DNA from: Bombardia bombarda
Lineage: Eukaryota > Ascomycota > Sordariomycetes > Sordariales > Lasiosphaeriaceae
DNA: 64,000 nucleotides
NCBI GenBank assembly: GCA_030512295.1
Contig: JAULSR010000005.1
Location: 496,001 to 560,000 of the forward strand
Reading direction: 5' to 3'
Positions 11,863-21,665 of the stretch are shown one piece after another (within the stretch, counting starts at the first letter, position 1; every line of letters starts with the position of its first letter). The position numbers and the translations under genes were made by a program. A model generated the notes under the pieces. The model was not told the origin of the DNA. It made no database searches and saw only the letters and a program-made list of their open reading frames with translations.

Positions 11863-12471
11863 CAAGCACGGCCGCGGACAATCGAGTCGGCAGAAACCAT
11901 ACGCACAAGCCCTCAGACTACAGACTCTACCGACCGAACCGATATGGCGTGGGAATGGGTCCCGAAGGACGATTCGGTCTTTGCCGCTCTGTTCAAGGGT
12001 AGCGCTGGGATCACCGATGCCGGCAAGAGCGCGGTCATGCTGCGGTTGTGCCTTGGCTCGATCCGCGACTACGCTAGGGAGATGGTTACGGCTGGGGAAC
12101 GATATGAGCATCTCGCCCAGCCTACGACGATATTGCCAGGATCTGGCGAGACGGAGAGGACGGACAGTGTCACCTCGGACAGCGATTCGTTCTCCGATGA
12201 GGACGAGGAGGAGTGCCACAGCGATCTTTCCGAAGGCGCCGCCGAGACTAACGCCGAGTCTGATTCTAATGATGGATCAGGAAGCAAGCGCGGCGGCCAA
12301 GTCGGTGGTAAGCGCGCTCGCTGGTCACCTCTCGAGGAGCAACGACTGAGGTCATGGGTGAAGGAGGACAAAGACTGGCCATGGATTGCTACTAGGCTTG
12401 GCCGAACTGAGCCCGCCGTAGCACAGCATTGGCGAGTCATGAACCAGAGCCCGGCTCGATATGTGAGCTGA
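11863..12471 (+). CDS. Myb/SANT-like DNA-binding protein, C-terminal part
   Basis: An open frame runs from just after a stop at 11857-11859 to TGA at 12469-12471, with the first ATG at 11944. The product has an acidic Ser/Asp/Glu-rich stretch (about 12160-12280). It then has a single Myb-like repeat: RARWSPLEEQRLRSWVKEDK, then the DWPWIATRLGRT turn and AVAQHWRVM, with Trp residues in the spacing expected of a Myb/SANT helix-turn-helix. This predicts a nuclear DNA-binding protein. A possible acceptor (TTAACAG, ending 11862) lies at the front of the open frame, so the ORF is probably the last exon of a longer gene whose earlier part may be 10728-11626. I found no donor with a matching phase, so either the model is incomplete or the gene is damaged. 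Confidence 0.45.
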   Translation, partial: QARPRTIESAETIRTSPQTTDSTDRTDMAWEWVPKDDSVFAALFKGSAGITDAGKSAVMLRLCLGSIRDYAREMVTAGERYEHLAQPTTILPGSGETERTDSVTSDSDSFSDEDEEECHSDLSEGAAETNAESDSNDGSGSKRGGQVGGKRARWSPLEEQRLRSWVKEDKDWPWIATRLGRTEPAVAQHWRVMNQSPARYVS

Positions 12472-12523
12472 GACGGAACGGTGAGCTCTCGCCCAGCCAG
12501 ATCCAACAATCCAAAAGCCAGGA

Positions 12524-13115
12524 GGGATGTACCCTCATTGCCTGCGGCGGGTACAATACCAAGGGCTCGCTTGAGCTCTGCGGACTGCAGCTTGGCGCCG
12601 ACAACGCCAGCGACAGCTTCACCGCCAGAGTCACGCAGCAGTCGACCATGATAAACCGCCAGACCTAGGCCCACTCCAAGATCCTCAACGTCATCACCCA
12701 CGGCACGCGCCTCGCCCTCTCCGACAGCTCCGGCAACATCAAGTGGTTTGAACGCGACGGATTGACCGAGGTGCGGCGTCATAGGATTGGCTACGGCGAC
12801 GTGGCGCACCAGTCAAGCATCTTGTCTACGGGCTCGGACGACTTGGCTCGAAAGATCCTGTCCACGGCGGCGTCTTCCGATGCCGCCGCCTTCAACAATG
12901 GCGACATCCTCTTCTGGACAGGCGAGAAGCTGGGCTTGCTCGGCTTTTCGGCCAGGCCTGGATTTTCTAGCTGGGATTTCGACCAAGGACACAATCAGAG
13001 CAGGATGGCCGAGCAGCGTAACGACGTGAGGTTTGTGAGAAACCTGGGGCATCGCGCCGAACGAGAGTCGTGGTCAGCCGCTTGCGGAGCGTTTCGGTAT
13101 CCCATTCCTCGATGA
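12524..13115 (+). pseudogene. Relic of an F-box/WD-type protein C-terminus
   Basis: The frame is open from about 12524 to 13115 except for one TAG at 12666-12668. The translation has GCTLIACGGYNTKGSLEL, then KILNVITHGTRLALSDSSGN, IKWFERDGLTEVRRHRIG, DILFWTGEKLGLLGFS and NDVRFVRNLG. I recognise these as the C-terminal beta-propeller-like part of a family of fungal F-box proteins. The N-terminal F-box and most of the body are missing: the Myb-like ORF ends only about 50 bases upstream. The stop replaces what would normally be a sense codon (TAG from CAG is the simplest change, inferred). Part of the same sequence occurs again in inverted orientation at 13709-13841. Called a pseudogene fragment; the family assignment is from memory. 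Confidence 0.5.
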
Positions 13116-13430
13116 AGAGATGAAGCATTAGGCGAAGCTGCGGACGTGGTGTGTGTCGCCATGCGCTGCAACTTGGCGGAAGAAGTAGGTCGAGTTGCTT
13201 GGAGTGTTATTAAGCTCTAGCTGAATTGCTTATATTTCCATCATAGCGGGACACCGGAAGGCCGTGGGAGGAAGGTAAATTTAATACATCTTTTCTCATA
13301 GTTCTAGTACCTTCTAGCCGCCTCTCTTGCCATTTGCTAGAGCGTCAGGGATTGAATCGTACCATCCGCCATACGTAGCCTCTACTGTAGGACTCTAGCA
13401 CTCCCTCAGGCTCCTCGCAAACGTCTGGTC
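13116..13430. other. AT-richer spacer between the two relics
   Basis: No ORF of note. The spacer contains several TTCTAG/CTAG-type motifs. It separates the plus- and minus-oriented F-box relics. Confidence 0.5.
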
Positions 13431-13841
13431 TTGACCTTCCGTTTATTGCCCGGATCCAGCGAGACGGAGAGGACCAGCCAGTCTCGAGGAAACACTTTCA
13501 GCTGTCAAAGATGGGCCCGCTCGTATTCGTACCCGTCGATCCAAGCATACGGCCTGGGGAGGCCAGGACTTGCAAGATCACAGCCTGAGAGGAGGGCTGC
13601 CAGGGATTGTGGTTGCGTATCCAGCCGTCCGCATCTCCCATGTCCCGCCACCACCAGTGCGCAACTTGTTGGTCATTCAGGCGGGTCCAAGAAGCGCTCC
13701 TCATCCCACCAGGTTTCTCACAAACCTCACGTTGTCAGCCTGCAGCCCCAGTGCTCGTACCGTCTGCCCCTGTACGTGATCTCCTCCACGGCGTTACGCT
13801 GTTCGGCCGTCCTGCTTGTGGAAGGCGGCGGCATCGGAAGA
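13431..13841 (-). pseudogene. Second, more degraded F-box-type relic plus unidentified fragment (inverted)
   Basis: Read on the minus strand, 13841 to 13709 repeats three separate pieces of the plus-strand relic, in the same order. These are 13821-13841 (matches 12873-12893), 13792-13814 (matches 13001-13023) and 13709-13732 (matches 13024-13047). The spacing differs, so each copy has its own deletions. The minus copy still reads QADNVRFVRNL. Below it, 13704 to 13498 is a 68-codon open frame with HWWWRDMGDADGWIRNHNPW, which I do not recognise. At 13444-13474, on the plus strand, there is a short diverged copy of 12131-12161 from the Myb-like ORF; 16 bases (GCGAGACGGAGAGGAC) are identical. The block looks like rearranged debris. 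Confidence 0.5.
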
Positions 13842-13888
13842 GTCTCCGCTTGGCGAACGATCGGAGGTTGCTCTGGTTCACACCACCG

Positions 13889-14973
13889 TCATTTGCGACT
13901 GTCAGCCCCTTCGGCTGAAAGAAGGACGTCGAGATATCGAAGAGAAACATCTGACGGATCCCGGACCCCTACCAATCCCCCGAATCTGCCCCTGTCGTAG
14001 GGGGTGCCGTACCGGATAAGCAATCCAGCCGCTCTCGCCAGGCGAATAAACTCCATCCTAGATTCGGACAAGCCCCCGACCAGTGTGCCAAAGGTACTCC
14101 AGAATTCGTCCCTCAGGCGGTCGGCATTGTCAAAATATTCCCACCCATCGGGTCCCATGCTTCCCAGAGCATTATCCAGTGCGTAAAGCGCGAAGCCGAA
14201 CGGCTGGAAGCTCGCCTCGGCCCAGTCTACGACTCCCGTGATTCTGCCGCTTGCCGGGTCGACCAGGATGTTCATCTCGTTAAGGTCACCGTGGGTGAGG
14301 ACCACCGGATGCTCCCCGGAACGGAGCATAGGAAGAATGCCCTGTACTTTGGCGACGGACGACTCGAAGCGAGAGGGGAGGTTGTCGGAGAGGTAGCGGA
14401 ATACGGCGGCGCATTCGTCAATGGTGGTGGAGACCTGAGCCAGATCCGTTGGCCTTCCGCTTAGCCAAGATTGTGCAAAGAACCTGTTTGTTTGGGATAC
14501 GTCAGCTAGTTCAGAACCGAAGTAGATAGTATTAACAAACCTCGCCAGACTATTAACGGTAGCCATCTGGCGTGGCAAACTCTCTACCAAAGAGCTGCGT
14601 ATGTAGACGTAGTTGTTTCCTGGGAGATTGTCCATCGAATACGTAGCGAGCGCGGTTGCCTTTGCTTCGGGCTCCAACGGTGATCCACCAACAAGTCCAT
14701 GAAATGTACAGCTAGCCACGACGTCGGGATGAGCCGCTTTAGCCAGGCCACCATCTTTTCATCCAGCGAGTTGCTTTGCTCTCGGAACTGGACGACCTTA
14801 TTAGGCCCGGCCGTCACGGTGTAGCTGGCCATGCCCTGGAGCGGAACGGGACAGACCACCCCTCCGAACTCGCGTCTGGCAAATCCATCGCATTGCTCCC
14901 TTGTCGCAGATGTTCTCGAGCTCGAAAAGAATGCCGTGATAGACCTGTCGAGATCGTAGTTGGCTTGGGACAT
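13889..14973 (-). pseudogene. Aminoglycoside phosphotransferase (APH)-fold kinase, frameshifted
   Basis: Protein of the APH/choline-kinase-like superfamily, which transfers phosphate from ATP to small molecules; the substrate is unknown. Start ATG at 14973. The model has exons 14541-14973 and 13889-14483, with a 57-nt intron (GTTTGT donor, AGCTGAC branch, ACAG acceptor) that joins SLAR to FFAQSW. Catalytic features are clear: HGDLNEMNILVD (the Brenner-type HxDxxxxN loop) and GVVDWAEASFQPFG (the Mg-binding Asp). Near 14735 the frame changes between DEKMVAWL and KAAHPDVVAS, with no room for an intron, so one base is missing compared with an intact frame. With it the protein would be about 342 residues, normal for fungal APH-domain proteins. 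The cause is a real inactivating deletion or a sequencing error; the neighbouring relics favour real decay. Confidence 0.75.
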
Positions 14974-15322
14974 GGCAGGCGAACTGGTGTTGTGATGTGT
15001 GGATGGGGATTCAGACTTGTGCGGGGCTCCCCGGGAGTTGAAATAATATCAGCAAGGTGAGGAGCCAGAGCAGGTACCTGAGCAGGCTTGGGGCGTTTGA
15101 TGCCTGCATCAAGCACGGGGGCAGTTCACTCGGGGAGAGACTCTTGGGAGCATATCAATTTAGGTGGCTCAAGCTAGCTTCCCGGGATGTTTGGGGAGTA
15201 AGTGTTCACATCCTTCCAGACAAAATGAATGGTAGTGACTGTCCTGATTCTCTCCTCCACAAGCTACATTCGGGACGAAAAGGGCGACGACTTGGCCCAC
15301 CCCTCACCAAGGATCCCGGCGC
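14974..15322. other. Intergenic spacer
   Basis: No gene seen. It contains the palindrome CAGGTACCTG at 15071-15080, one of several GGTACC-centred palindromes in this window. Confidence 0.5.
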
Positions 15323-15685
15323 TCAGTCGATAACTCCGTCGGCTCGCAGCGCATTCATGAGGCTCTTCTCGTCCGGGAGTGGTTTTCCGTCAGTGAAAAC
15401 CTGGTGCGTCTGCCTGATTGTGGGGGAGTGAGTCTCGTTGCCCTTGAGCTCGGTGACCCCCGACTCATTCGTTTCGACGACATAGCCCGTGACCCGACAA
15501 GACTGTGATATCTTTGTGTCCTCGGCGTCTAGCATGACGGCGCCGTTGTTGTCGCCGAGGACGAACTCCTGCAGCTGCTTGTCTTTGTGTTCGTCCAGGA
15601 CCTGAAGACCGATGAGGCTCTCTAGGTCGTGCTTCCGCAGGTGTGCCTTCAGTGCGACGACGAAGGCATTGTCGTTGGTGCTCAT
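15323..15685 (-). CDS. Small uncharacterised protein, 120 residues
   Basis: Intronless ORF with ATG at 15685 and stop at 15323. The product is acidic and soluble-looking with no signal peptide or membrane segment. It begins MSTNDNAFVVALKAHLRKHD and contains LIGLQVLDEHKDKQ, FVLGDNNGAVMLDAEDTK and a C-terminal LRADGVID. The regular alternation of helix-like and strand-like segments and the normal amino-acid mix suggest a real protein rather than a chance ORF. I have a vague impression of similar short hypothetical proteins in other fungi but cannot name a family. Its start is about 200 bases from the divergent JmjC-like gene, so the two may share a promoter. Confidence 0.5.
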   Translation of the reverse strand: MSTNDNAFVVALKAHLRKHDLESLIGLQVLDEHKDKQLQEFVLGDNNGAVMLDAEDTKISQSCRVTGYVVETNESGVTELKGNETHSPTIRQTHQVFTDGKPLPDEKSLMNALRADGVID

Positions 15686-15884
15686 GGAGGGGGGAGGTCC
15701 CTAGCGGTACCCGTACGCCTGGAACTCGCCGTTGGGGGACAGAGCGAAAATGTGACCGTGCATGTTGCCGACATCCAAGCTGGAGATGTCGGTCGGGCGC
15801 GTCCAACAACCTCGAAGGCTGGTCGTGGCCGTTCCGTACATGATTTTGCCCTGGTCAACCTGCAAGTGACCGTGGACTAGATGG

Positions 15885-17425
15885 ATGCCGAACTTTTCCT
15901 GGACATGCTCTTGTCCGGACAATGTTCGAGAAGCCCTAACCGACGCATCTATCCCGCTCCAAGAATTGTTTGACCTCGTTTCCTCCATCGACAAACTCTG
16001 CCAGCAGCACGGTTTTGTCAAGCGAATCTACTCCTTGGTCCTGGTAGGGAGCACGGTTACGAGGCCAGACGCTTCCCCAGAAGACAACCTAGACACCACG
16101 CTATCCAATCACGACCAGCATTACGAGCGCCTCTCCGATACCGAGCATCCCTCAAAGAGGCCCCGGCTTGACGGACCCCCTCCGTTCTCCACCCCGCGCC
16201 ATATAGGCTTTGATATTTCTCCGCTACATGATCGAGAGCGCGACGAGGGCTATCGTACTACGGTCCTCGGCGAGTTACGAAAAACCTCCTTTCCTAAAAA
16301 CTCACATGGCTCGAATACCAGTGAGTACATCTGCAAGCTCGTGGCATTAGCCGAGCCGCCAAACGAAGGTGAAGCCTCGTTCTGCACTGGCGACGAGGCC
16401 ACAATACTTGTCGAATCTACACCAGACCACAACTCTCCAATATTTACCAAGGGCCAACAACCGTTCCAATGGACCAAGGGCGACCGACCAATTGTCCAAT
16501 TCTTGCGGCGCATCGCGCTCCTAGACAAGATGGTCTCGGTGCAAGTACCTTCACGCCCTATCACGGAAGAATCTTACGAACCCCGACAACTCAGCGAAAT
16601 CCGGGACTTATTTCTGGCTAACAAACCTTCGGACGACCCCGTGAACCTCCTCGATCTGCATAACCCTCTAACATGTACAGTGCCGTACTTCTTGACTGGA
16701 GAAAACTGCCAGCTCCTCTCTCAAGTCCGAGACACCATCCTAAATGAATACAGCGCCGAAAGAATAGTGGCCTCCAAGGACCAATGGAATCAGTGGAGAA
16801 ACGTCCTCGAAGGCGCTCTCCTGTCCCAAGGCGGCCATACCACCACTGTACATGAGGACGGTCCCTATGCCACCTGGCTTACAGTGCAAGAAGGACTGGT
16901 GGGAGTTGGTTGGATGGCGCATCCAACAGACCAAGAGAGGAATGAATGGAGGGAGAAACCGACCTCTTACACGGGTGGCCGATGGAGATACGTGGTCTTG
17001 GAACCCGGCTGGAGCATCTTCTTCTATCCCGGCACGATCCATTTCGTTTTTCGGGCTCGTGCTCGGCAAACACTCTCATTTACTGGTCATATTCTCCAAT
17101 GGTCTGGCATTGAACGATGGATGCACGTGGTCCTCGTCCAAATGAAGAACCCGTCCATCACCAATGAAGACGTTAAGTTGAGCGCGCCGCAGTTGGTTCG
17201 GGCCGTGTCGACACTTGTTAAGGCGAGAAAGGAGAGTGGAGAGGTAGAGCTGGCCGGCGGCGAGACCGCGATTCGACAGTTCTTCGAATTACTCGAGGTA
17301 TGTTGATCATCCAGAGAGTAACCTTTCACTAATGACTTTAGTTATTCGAGCGTACGTACAACCAGAGTGCCGTGCCGACCGAGCCTCCAAGGAAGAAGAA
17401 ATTCAGGGCAAGGCCTAGGCATTGA
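15885..17425 (+). CDS. JmjC/cupin-like domain protein
   Basis: Two exons, 15885-17297 and 17342-17425, about 498 residues. The 44-nt intron (GTATGT donor, CTAATG-like branch, TTTAG acceptor) replaces an early stop with a basic tail ending KKKFRARPRH. The C-terminal half carries the hallmarks of a metal-binding double-stranded beta-helix: VHEDGPYATW with an HxD pair (His323, Asp325), then WSIFFYPGTIHFVFR with a distal His386. This is the arrangement of JmjC Fe(II)/2-oxoglutarate oxygenases and of related non-oxygenase proteins. The N-terminal half has an unassigned region and a basic SKRPRLD motif near residue 90. ATG 15885 is preferred to the overlapping ATG at 15881, which hits a stop after 30 codons. 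A nuclear dioxygenase is plausible; the substrate is unknown. Confidence 0.7.
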
Positions 17426-17547
17426 TAGCAGTTGACGACCAATTCACTTACGCTGTCAGTCTATCTTGGCCATCCCCTACCGGAGGAGGGGGGCTGAATG
17501 TGCACACCAGCCCTGACTTATTTTGGATATCAAGCCGCGTGCGTTGG

Positions 17548-19270
17548 TCAGTGAGAAATTCTCTGGGCCACGGGACATAATAAACACTCATTCTTGATTT
17601 CCAAACTGAATGCTATTGTTATACTAACCCTTCCTCCTCTTCCCCGTCTTTGGCTCTGTGAGCCGGGAGTAACCCCTCGCTGGCCGGCATTACTCGACTG
17701 ACTGTCGTGCTCGACAGGCAGAGACACGGAGTCAGCATCCGACTGCGACAGATGATGGCTCTCCAAGTCCTGAGAGAGTCCCGATTCTCGAAGCGACGGG
17801 ACGCCGAAGTCCAACGCAGACGGCAGTTGGTCGATGGCCGAGCAGATCTTCGCGAAGTGAGCGGGCATCCATGTGTCGTAGATGTTCTTCGTAAACCGAT
17901 ACGCTGTCCACTTCTCCTTGCCATCTAGTTCCGTAAAGGAAAATTCGCGGATTGGGTGGCGGTAGTACTTGGTGTCCTTCTCATCTATCACCGGGTAGTG
18001 GCCGTAGATCCGTACCGACCTGTGATCGTGTGAGGTGGAGAAGGCGAGGATCTGCCGGTGCACTTCGCCTTCGCGCTCCACCAGACGAAAGAGCTCGACG
18101 ATGGCCCGCACCGCAAGAGTCATGCTGTGGGCGTTCTGGCGGTCCGCGATGTCAAGTGCTGCGGCGCCGCATTTCACCTCGCAAGCCAGGAATGGGAAGT
18201 ACATGTAGTACGTGCCCATGAAGAAGGACTGGTCCCCAGTGAGGAAGTCGCCGATGAATGGTGACAGCTTGGTGAGCTGCTCCTCGGTGAATGCTTCTCG
18301 TCTGAATCCCACGGAGTAGTCGGGCTGAGGGCGTTTCCCGGTTAGGGGGATCGAATTGTTCCATCCCTCGTTAACACTCTCGGCAAGGCGTTTGAGGTCG
18401 TTGGCACGGAGAGCAAGTGTCTCCGCCGAAGGAACGATAAGTCGAGAAACGTCCTGAATAACCCTAGCTTCATTTTTGTTCTCGATGTTTTCGCAAACGC
18501 TCTCGAAAATATCGTTGTCGAAGAGTGACTCCTTAGGGACTGGCTGTTCGCTGTCAAGGAGGGTGTGGCAAAGACGTTTGCTCTCATCCGTAATACCCAG
18601 CGCGGACTTTCCCATGTATGAACCCTTGGTCTCGAGTAGCGTCTTGTATCGTGGATCGCGGTATTGGGCGCTCTTCTCTTCCCTCGGCTTCTGATCGCTA
18701 GGGGTCGCAGAGCTGGCAGAACCAGGCTCGGATCGTTTGCGGCTTAGCGCAGACGAAGACTTCTTCCTCGCAAGCACGCGCTCCATGTTGGGGTCCCGCT
18801 CAGTGTAGTGTGGTGGCCAGTGTCCTTCTCTTGCCCAGTGCAAAATTGGATCACTCTCGTCGTATGCCGACTCGGAAACAGGGGCAGATGGCCGCGGCCG
18901 TTTCGAAGGACGACCCTCGCCGTCCTCGGGATGCCTTTCACTTTCGTGTGATCGTTTTGCGCCGGATGGACGATGTGCCTGCGGCTCGGGTCGCTGCGTA
19001 CGAGCGGCCTGGGGAGGCTCTTTCGGTGCCGCCTTCACAGACGAAGACGTCGAACTCGGCAGAGTTTGTGGGAGGATACGGCGTTCTCGGAGGCGACGTG
19101 ATGGCCGGCGGTCGGACTTGCACACCCTGTCAGTCTGGGATTGTCTCCCTGATATCTGTCAGCTCAAAGTCGGATTGGGAGGGCATGCGGACCGCAGCAC
19201 CTTGACTCTGGACCACTAGGGATTGTCGCCTGTTCTGGTCGGCGCGATGTTGTGCTCGAGTGTATGCCAT
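17548..19270 (-). CDS. DUF7924 domain protein
   Basis: The best model has exons 19201-19270 and 17548-19148, about 556 residues. ATG 19270 gives MAYTRAQHRADQNRRQSLVV and a 52-nt intron (branch GAGCTGAC, acceptor ATCAG) restores the frame; the donor GTGCTG is weak, so the N-terminus is tentative. A basic Ser/Pro/Lys-rich region (to about residue 175) with SKRPRPSA suggests a nuclear signal. The C-terminal domain has DIADRQNAHSMTLAVRAIVE, HDHRSVRIYGHYPVID and GKEKWTAYRFTKNIYDTW, which I know from the fungal DUF7924 family. FLACEVKCGAA contains an E-x-K pair next to a helix, reminiscent of PD-(D/E)XK nucleases (inference). The last about 25 residues (RVSITIAFSLE onward) look like intron read-through, so a further 3' exon is possible. 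It is convergent with the JmjC-like gene, with 122 bases between the stops. Confidence 0.75.
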
Positions 19271-21045
19271 GGCGAAAGAAAAGGGTACCCAGGAGGGAAC
19301 GCGCCCTTATGTGCATCGAAGAGAACCAAGATGGTGGAGGGAATGGGGAGGGAGGAGGGAGCAGTTAAGAGGCCAAGTGAAATGTCAAGATGCGGGTGCG
19401 GGCCGAAATTGATTGGTTAGCGCGACCCCGCTGGAGCATGCAAGGATTCGCAGGGCGGCAACAAATGCCTTAGGTGGGGCATCAGCTCGACCACTGCACC
19501 ACCACCACCATCGATATCCAACCATTCTTGTCGTTTGCCATCCACGACCGTGAATGAGACTAAAAAAAGCTCCCGGGACACCCCTCTGGACTCTGCTCAG
19601 CAATGCAAGTGCTGCTGATAACGGCAGACACCGCAGCCGACTCATAGATCCAATACCAAGTCGCCCTTCCTCGCTACTTCGTGCGGGTTGGCCAGAGTAC
19701 TTTCGACCGAGTTGTCGTCCTACTTCCCGTACTTTCAGTGGCAGGGGTAGACCTCAAGACGGCATCCCATGGCTCGTATCTTGGCCATTCCCGTGCATGG
19801 GAGATGGTGCGCACTCCTGCCTGTGAGCTGGCCATCAGCATCCTCTTAACCATACCGCACCCTCGGTCGTACGTTCAGCAGTTCCCACCTTCCTCCCAGT
19901 CTCGTACTACTCATCTCGCCATGGTGCAGGACGAAGTCCGACGGCTGCTACGGAAACAGCGCGACAGAGACGTACTTTGGCGCGTTTCAGACAGTGCTGC
20001 CCCGAGGAAACCATTATGGAGGCGGGTCCTGAGGTGGTTTGCCGAGAGCATAGGGGTTTCTCGTCCCCCCTAACAAATCCAAAAGTACGATTGACTTCCA
20101 ACCATCGCCGAGGGGGACAGGTCCGCATCGCGGAGGACCGAACGGGGCAGTTACACCGGCCAATCTCGTTCAGGACTGCTGGCCGATTCGCACATCACGA
20201 GCAGCATCGGGTGGGCTCCGTGGGAATGGCCAGAGCTGAACGGCTGCTATTTTTGGCCGGAAGGTTGGGAGGTGAAGGCGCAAGGAGGGCTGGCCGAGAG
20301 CGGTTCGCCAACTGATCAGGCGACAGAGGGGCTTGGTCGACCGAGCACGCGCATGACGGACTGCAGACTCAACGGGCCGATTCACGAAGGCAAGCATGAT
20401 AGGCATCTTTCTCGGAAGGCAGATTGGCAATGGCAGACGAGGCGGATTCAGGCTTGCTGGTGGGCCGTTGACGATCCCTGATGACGGGCGTCATGGACGG
20501 CAGAGCATCGAGAGTCGCCCTGCTGTTTGTGAACACCCTGAGGCGTCATCAACGGGGACATATTCAGGCGGCAGCCAGGGTAGAGAGTACATGGACAAGC
20601 ATTAATCATGAGGCGTGACCTCCGGGGAAGCATTGAATGGTGCTGGCTGGGGGTGATCTACTATTCTTAGTAGCAGACGGCAGGAGACCAGCAGTTCAGG
20701 AGGTGTCGGCGGCAAGCAGGGCAGGTACGAAAGTTGGCGGGACATGGCTGTGTCAACTGATCATGCGGCAGGAACGAGCGCCCGCACATGCCTACTGCAG
20801 ACGGTGATGCATGAGAGAGTCTACCGCAGCCTGGAGCTTCGTCATATGCAGTGATTGGAATAATCAAGGAAAATAACAATGACCTGATGGTGATGCTCGT
20901 AGAATGGCAAGTTGACTGGCTGGTGAGTTGGGGCTCATTGTGCACGTGCAAGTGCTGCCAATGAGACCTTTTCAAAAAAGAGGTGAATTAACTACATAAG
21001 ATGAAAGAGGATGTGTTTGATGACAGACAAGAAGAAATGGTAAGA
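19271..21045. other. Intergenic region, no convincing gene
   Basis: ORFs are short and on both strands. One ATG ORF at 19921 (50 residues, rich in Arg/Leu) is the best of them but has no recognisable feature. The right end is the 3' flank of VMA21. Confidence 0.5.
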
Positions 21046-21665
21046 TCACAGATCCTTCTTCTTGTCCCTTGTGCTCTCCCCTAACTGATCTGTCTGGTCC
21101 TCCTGCACAGCCACGATGATGTAGCCGACCAGAACCACATTGGCCATGATGGCGGCGAGAGCACCAGCAAAGGTGGAGTTGCCTGCATGGATTAGTCAGT
21201 AAGTAGGTATGTCACGTCGACATAGATACGCATGCATGAGAAAGATGGGTAGAGGACTGAAAATAGAAGAATAGGGGTATATAAAAATAAAGGGGGCGTT
21301 GTATGAAAAGGGGGGAGCGGTCTTATAAGTACCATTGAAGAGGTTGTCAACGGTGAGGTAGTAGGAGCCGATGGGCACTACTATCATTGCGAGAGTGAAG
21401 GCGAGGAGCTTGACGATGACGGCTCTTTATGGTGAGAGGGGTTTTGGTTAGTGGACGGACATGAGATATTTGTGAAGCATATTATATGACATAAGTGGTC
21501 ACAAGTGAGCAGGAAGGAATGGTTAATGGCAATGCATGACCTGAGAACATACGTGGGGACTGCTGGTGTGATGTTTGACTTCTCGCCTGCGGCCGGGCTC
21601 GAGCCAATGCTGTCATCCTTTTCAAGGAGGGTCTTCTCTTGGGAAATGATTCTGCGGGTCGCCAT
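21046..21665 (-). CDS. vma21: V-ATPase assembly membrane protein Vma21
   Basis: Small ER membrane protein that assists assembly of the V0 sector of the vacuolar H+-ATPase and escorts it out of the ER. Three exons (21553-21665, 21333-21424, 21046-21182) give 113 residues, the family length. The start MATRRIISQEKTLLEKDD and SSPAAGEKSNI match fungal Vma21. Two hydrophobic segments follow: VKLLAFTLAMIVVPIGSYYL and the second in FAGALAAIMANVVLVGYII. The C-terminus is KKDL, a dilysine ER-retrieval signal with Lys at -3 and -4, as expected. Introns are 128 and 150 nt with good GTATGT/GTACTT donors and phase continuity. The gene is divergent from the Fun30-type gene with about 0.86 kb between the starts. 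Confidence 0.93.

Noticed and set aside
10500..15000. Intact transposon
   Set aside because: No transposase, reverse transcriptase, terminal repeats or target-site duplication could be recognised; the repeated pieces are from F-box- and Myb-like sequences.
19921..20073. 50-codon ATG ORF (Arg-rich)
   Set aside because: Short, no recognisable motif, and overlapped by other frames of the same length; chance ORF is likely.
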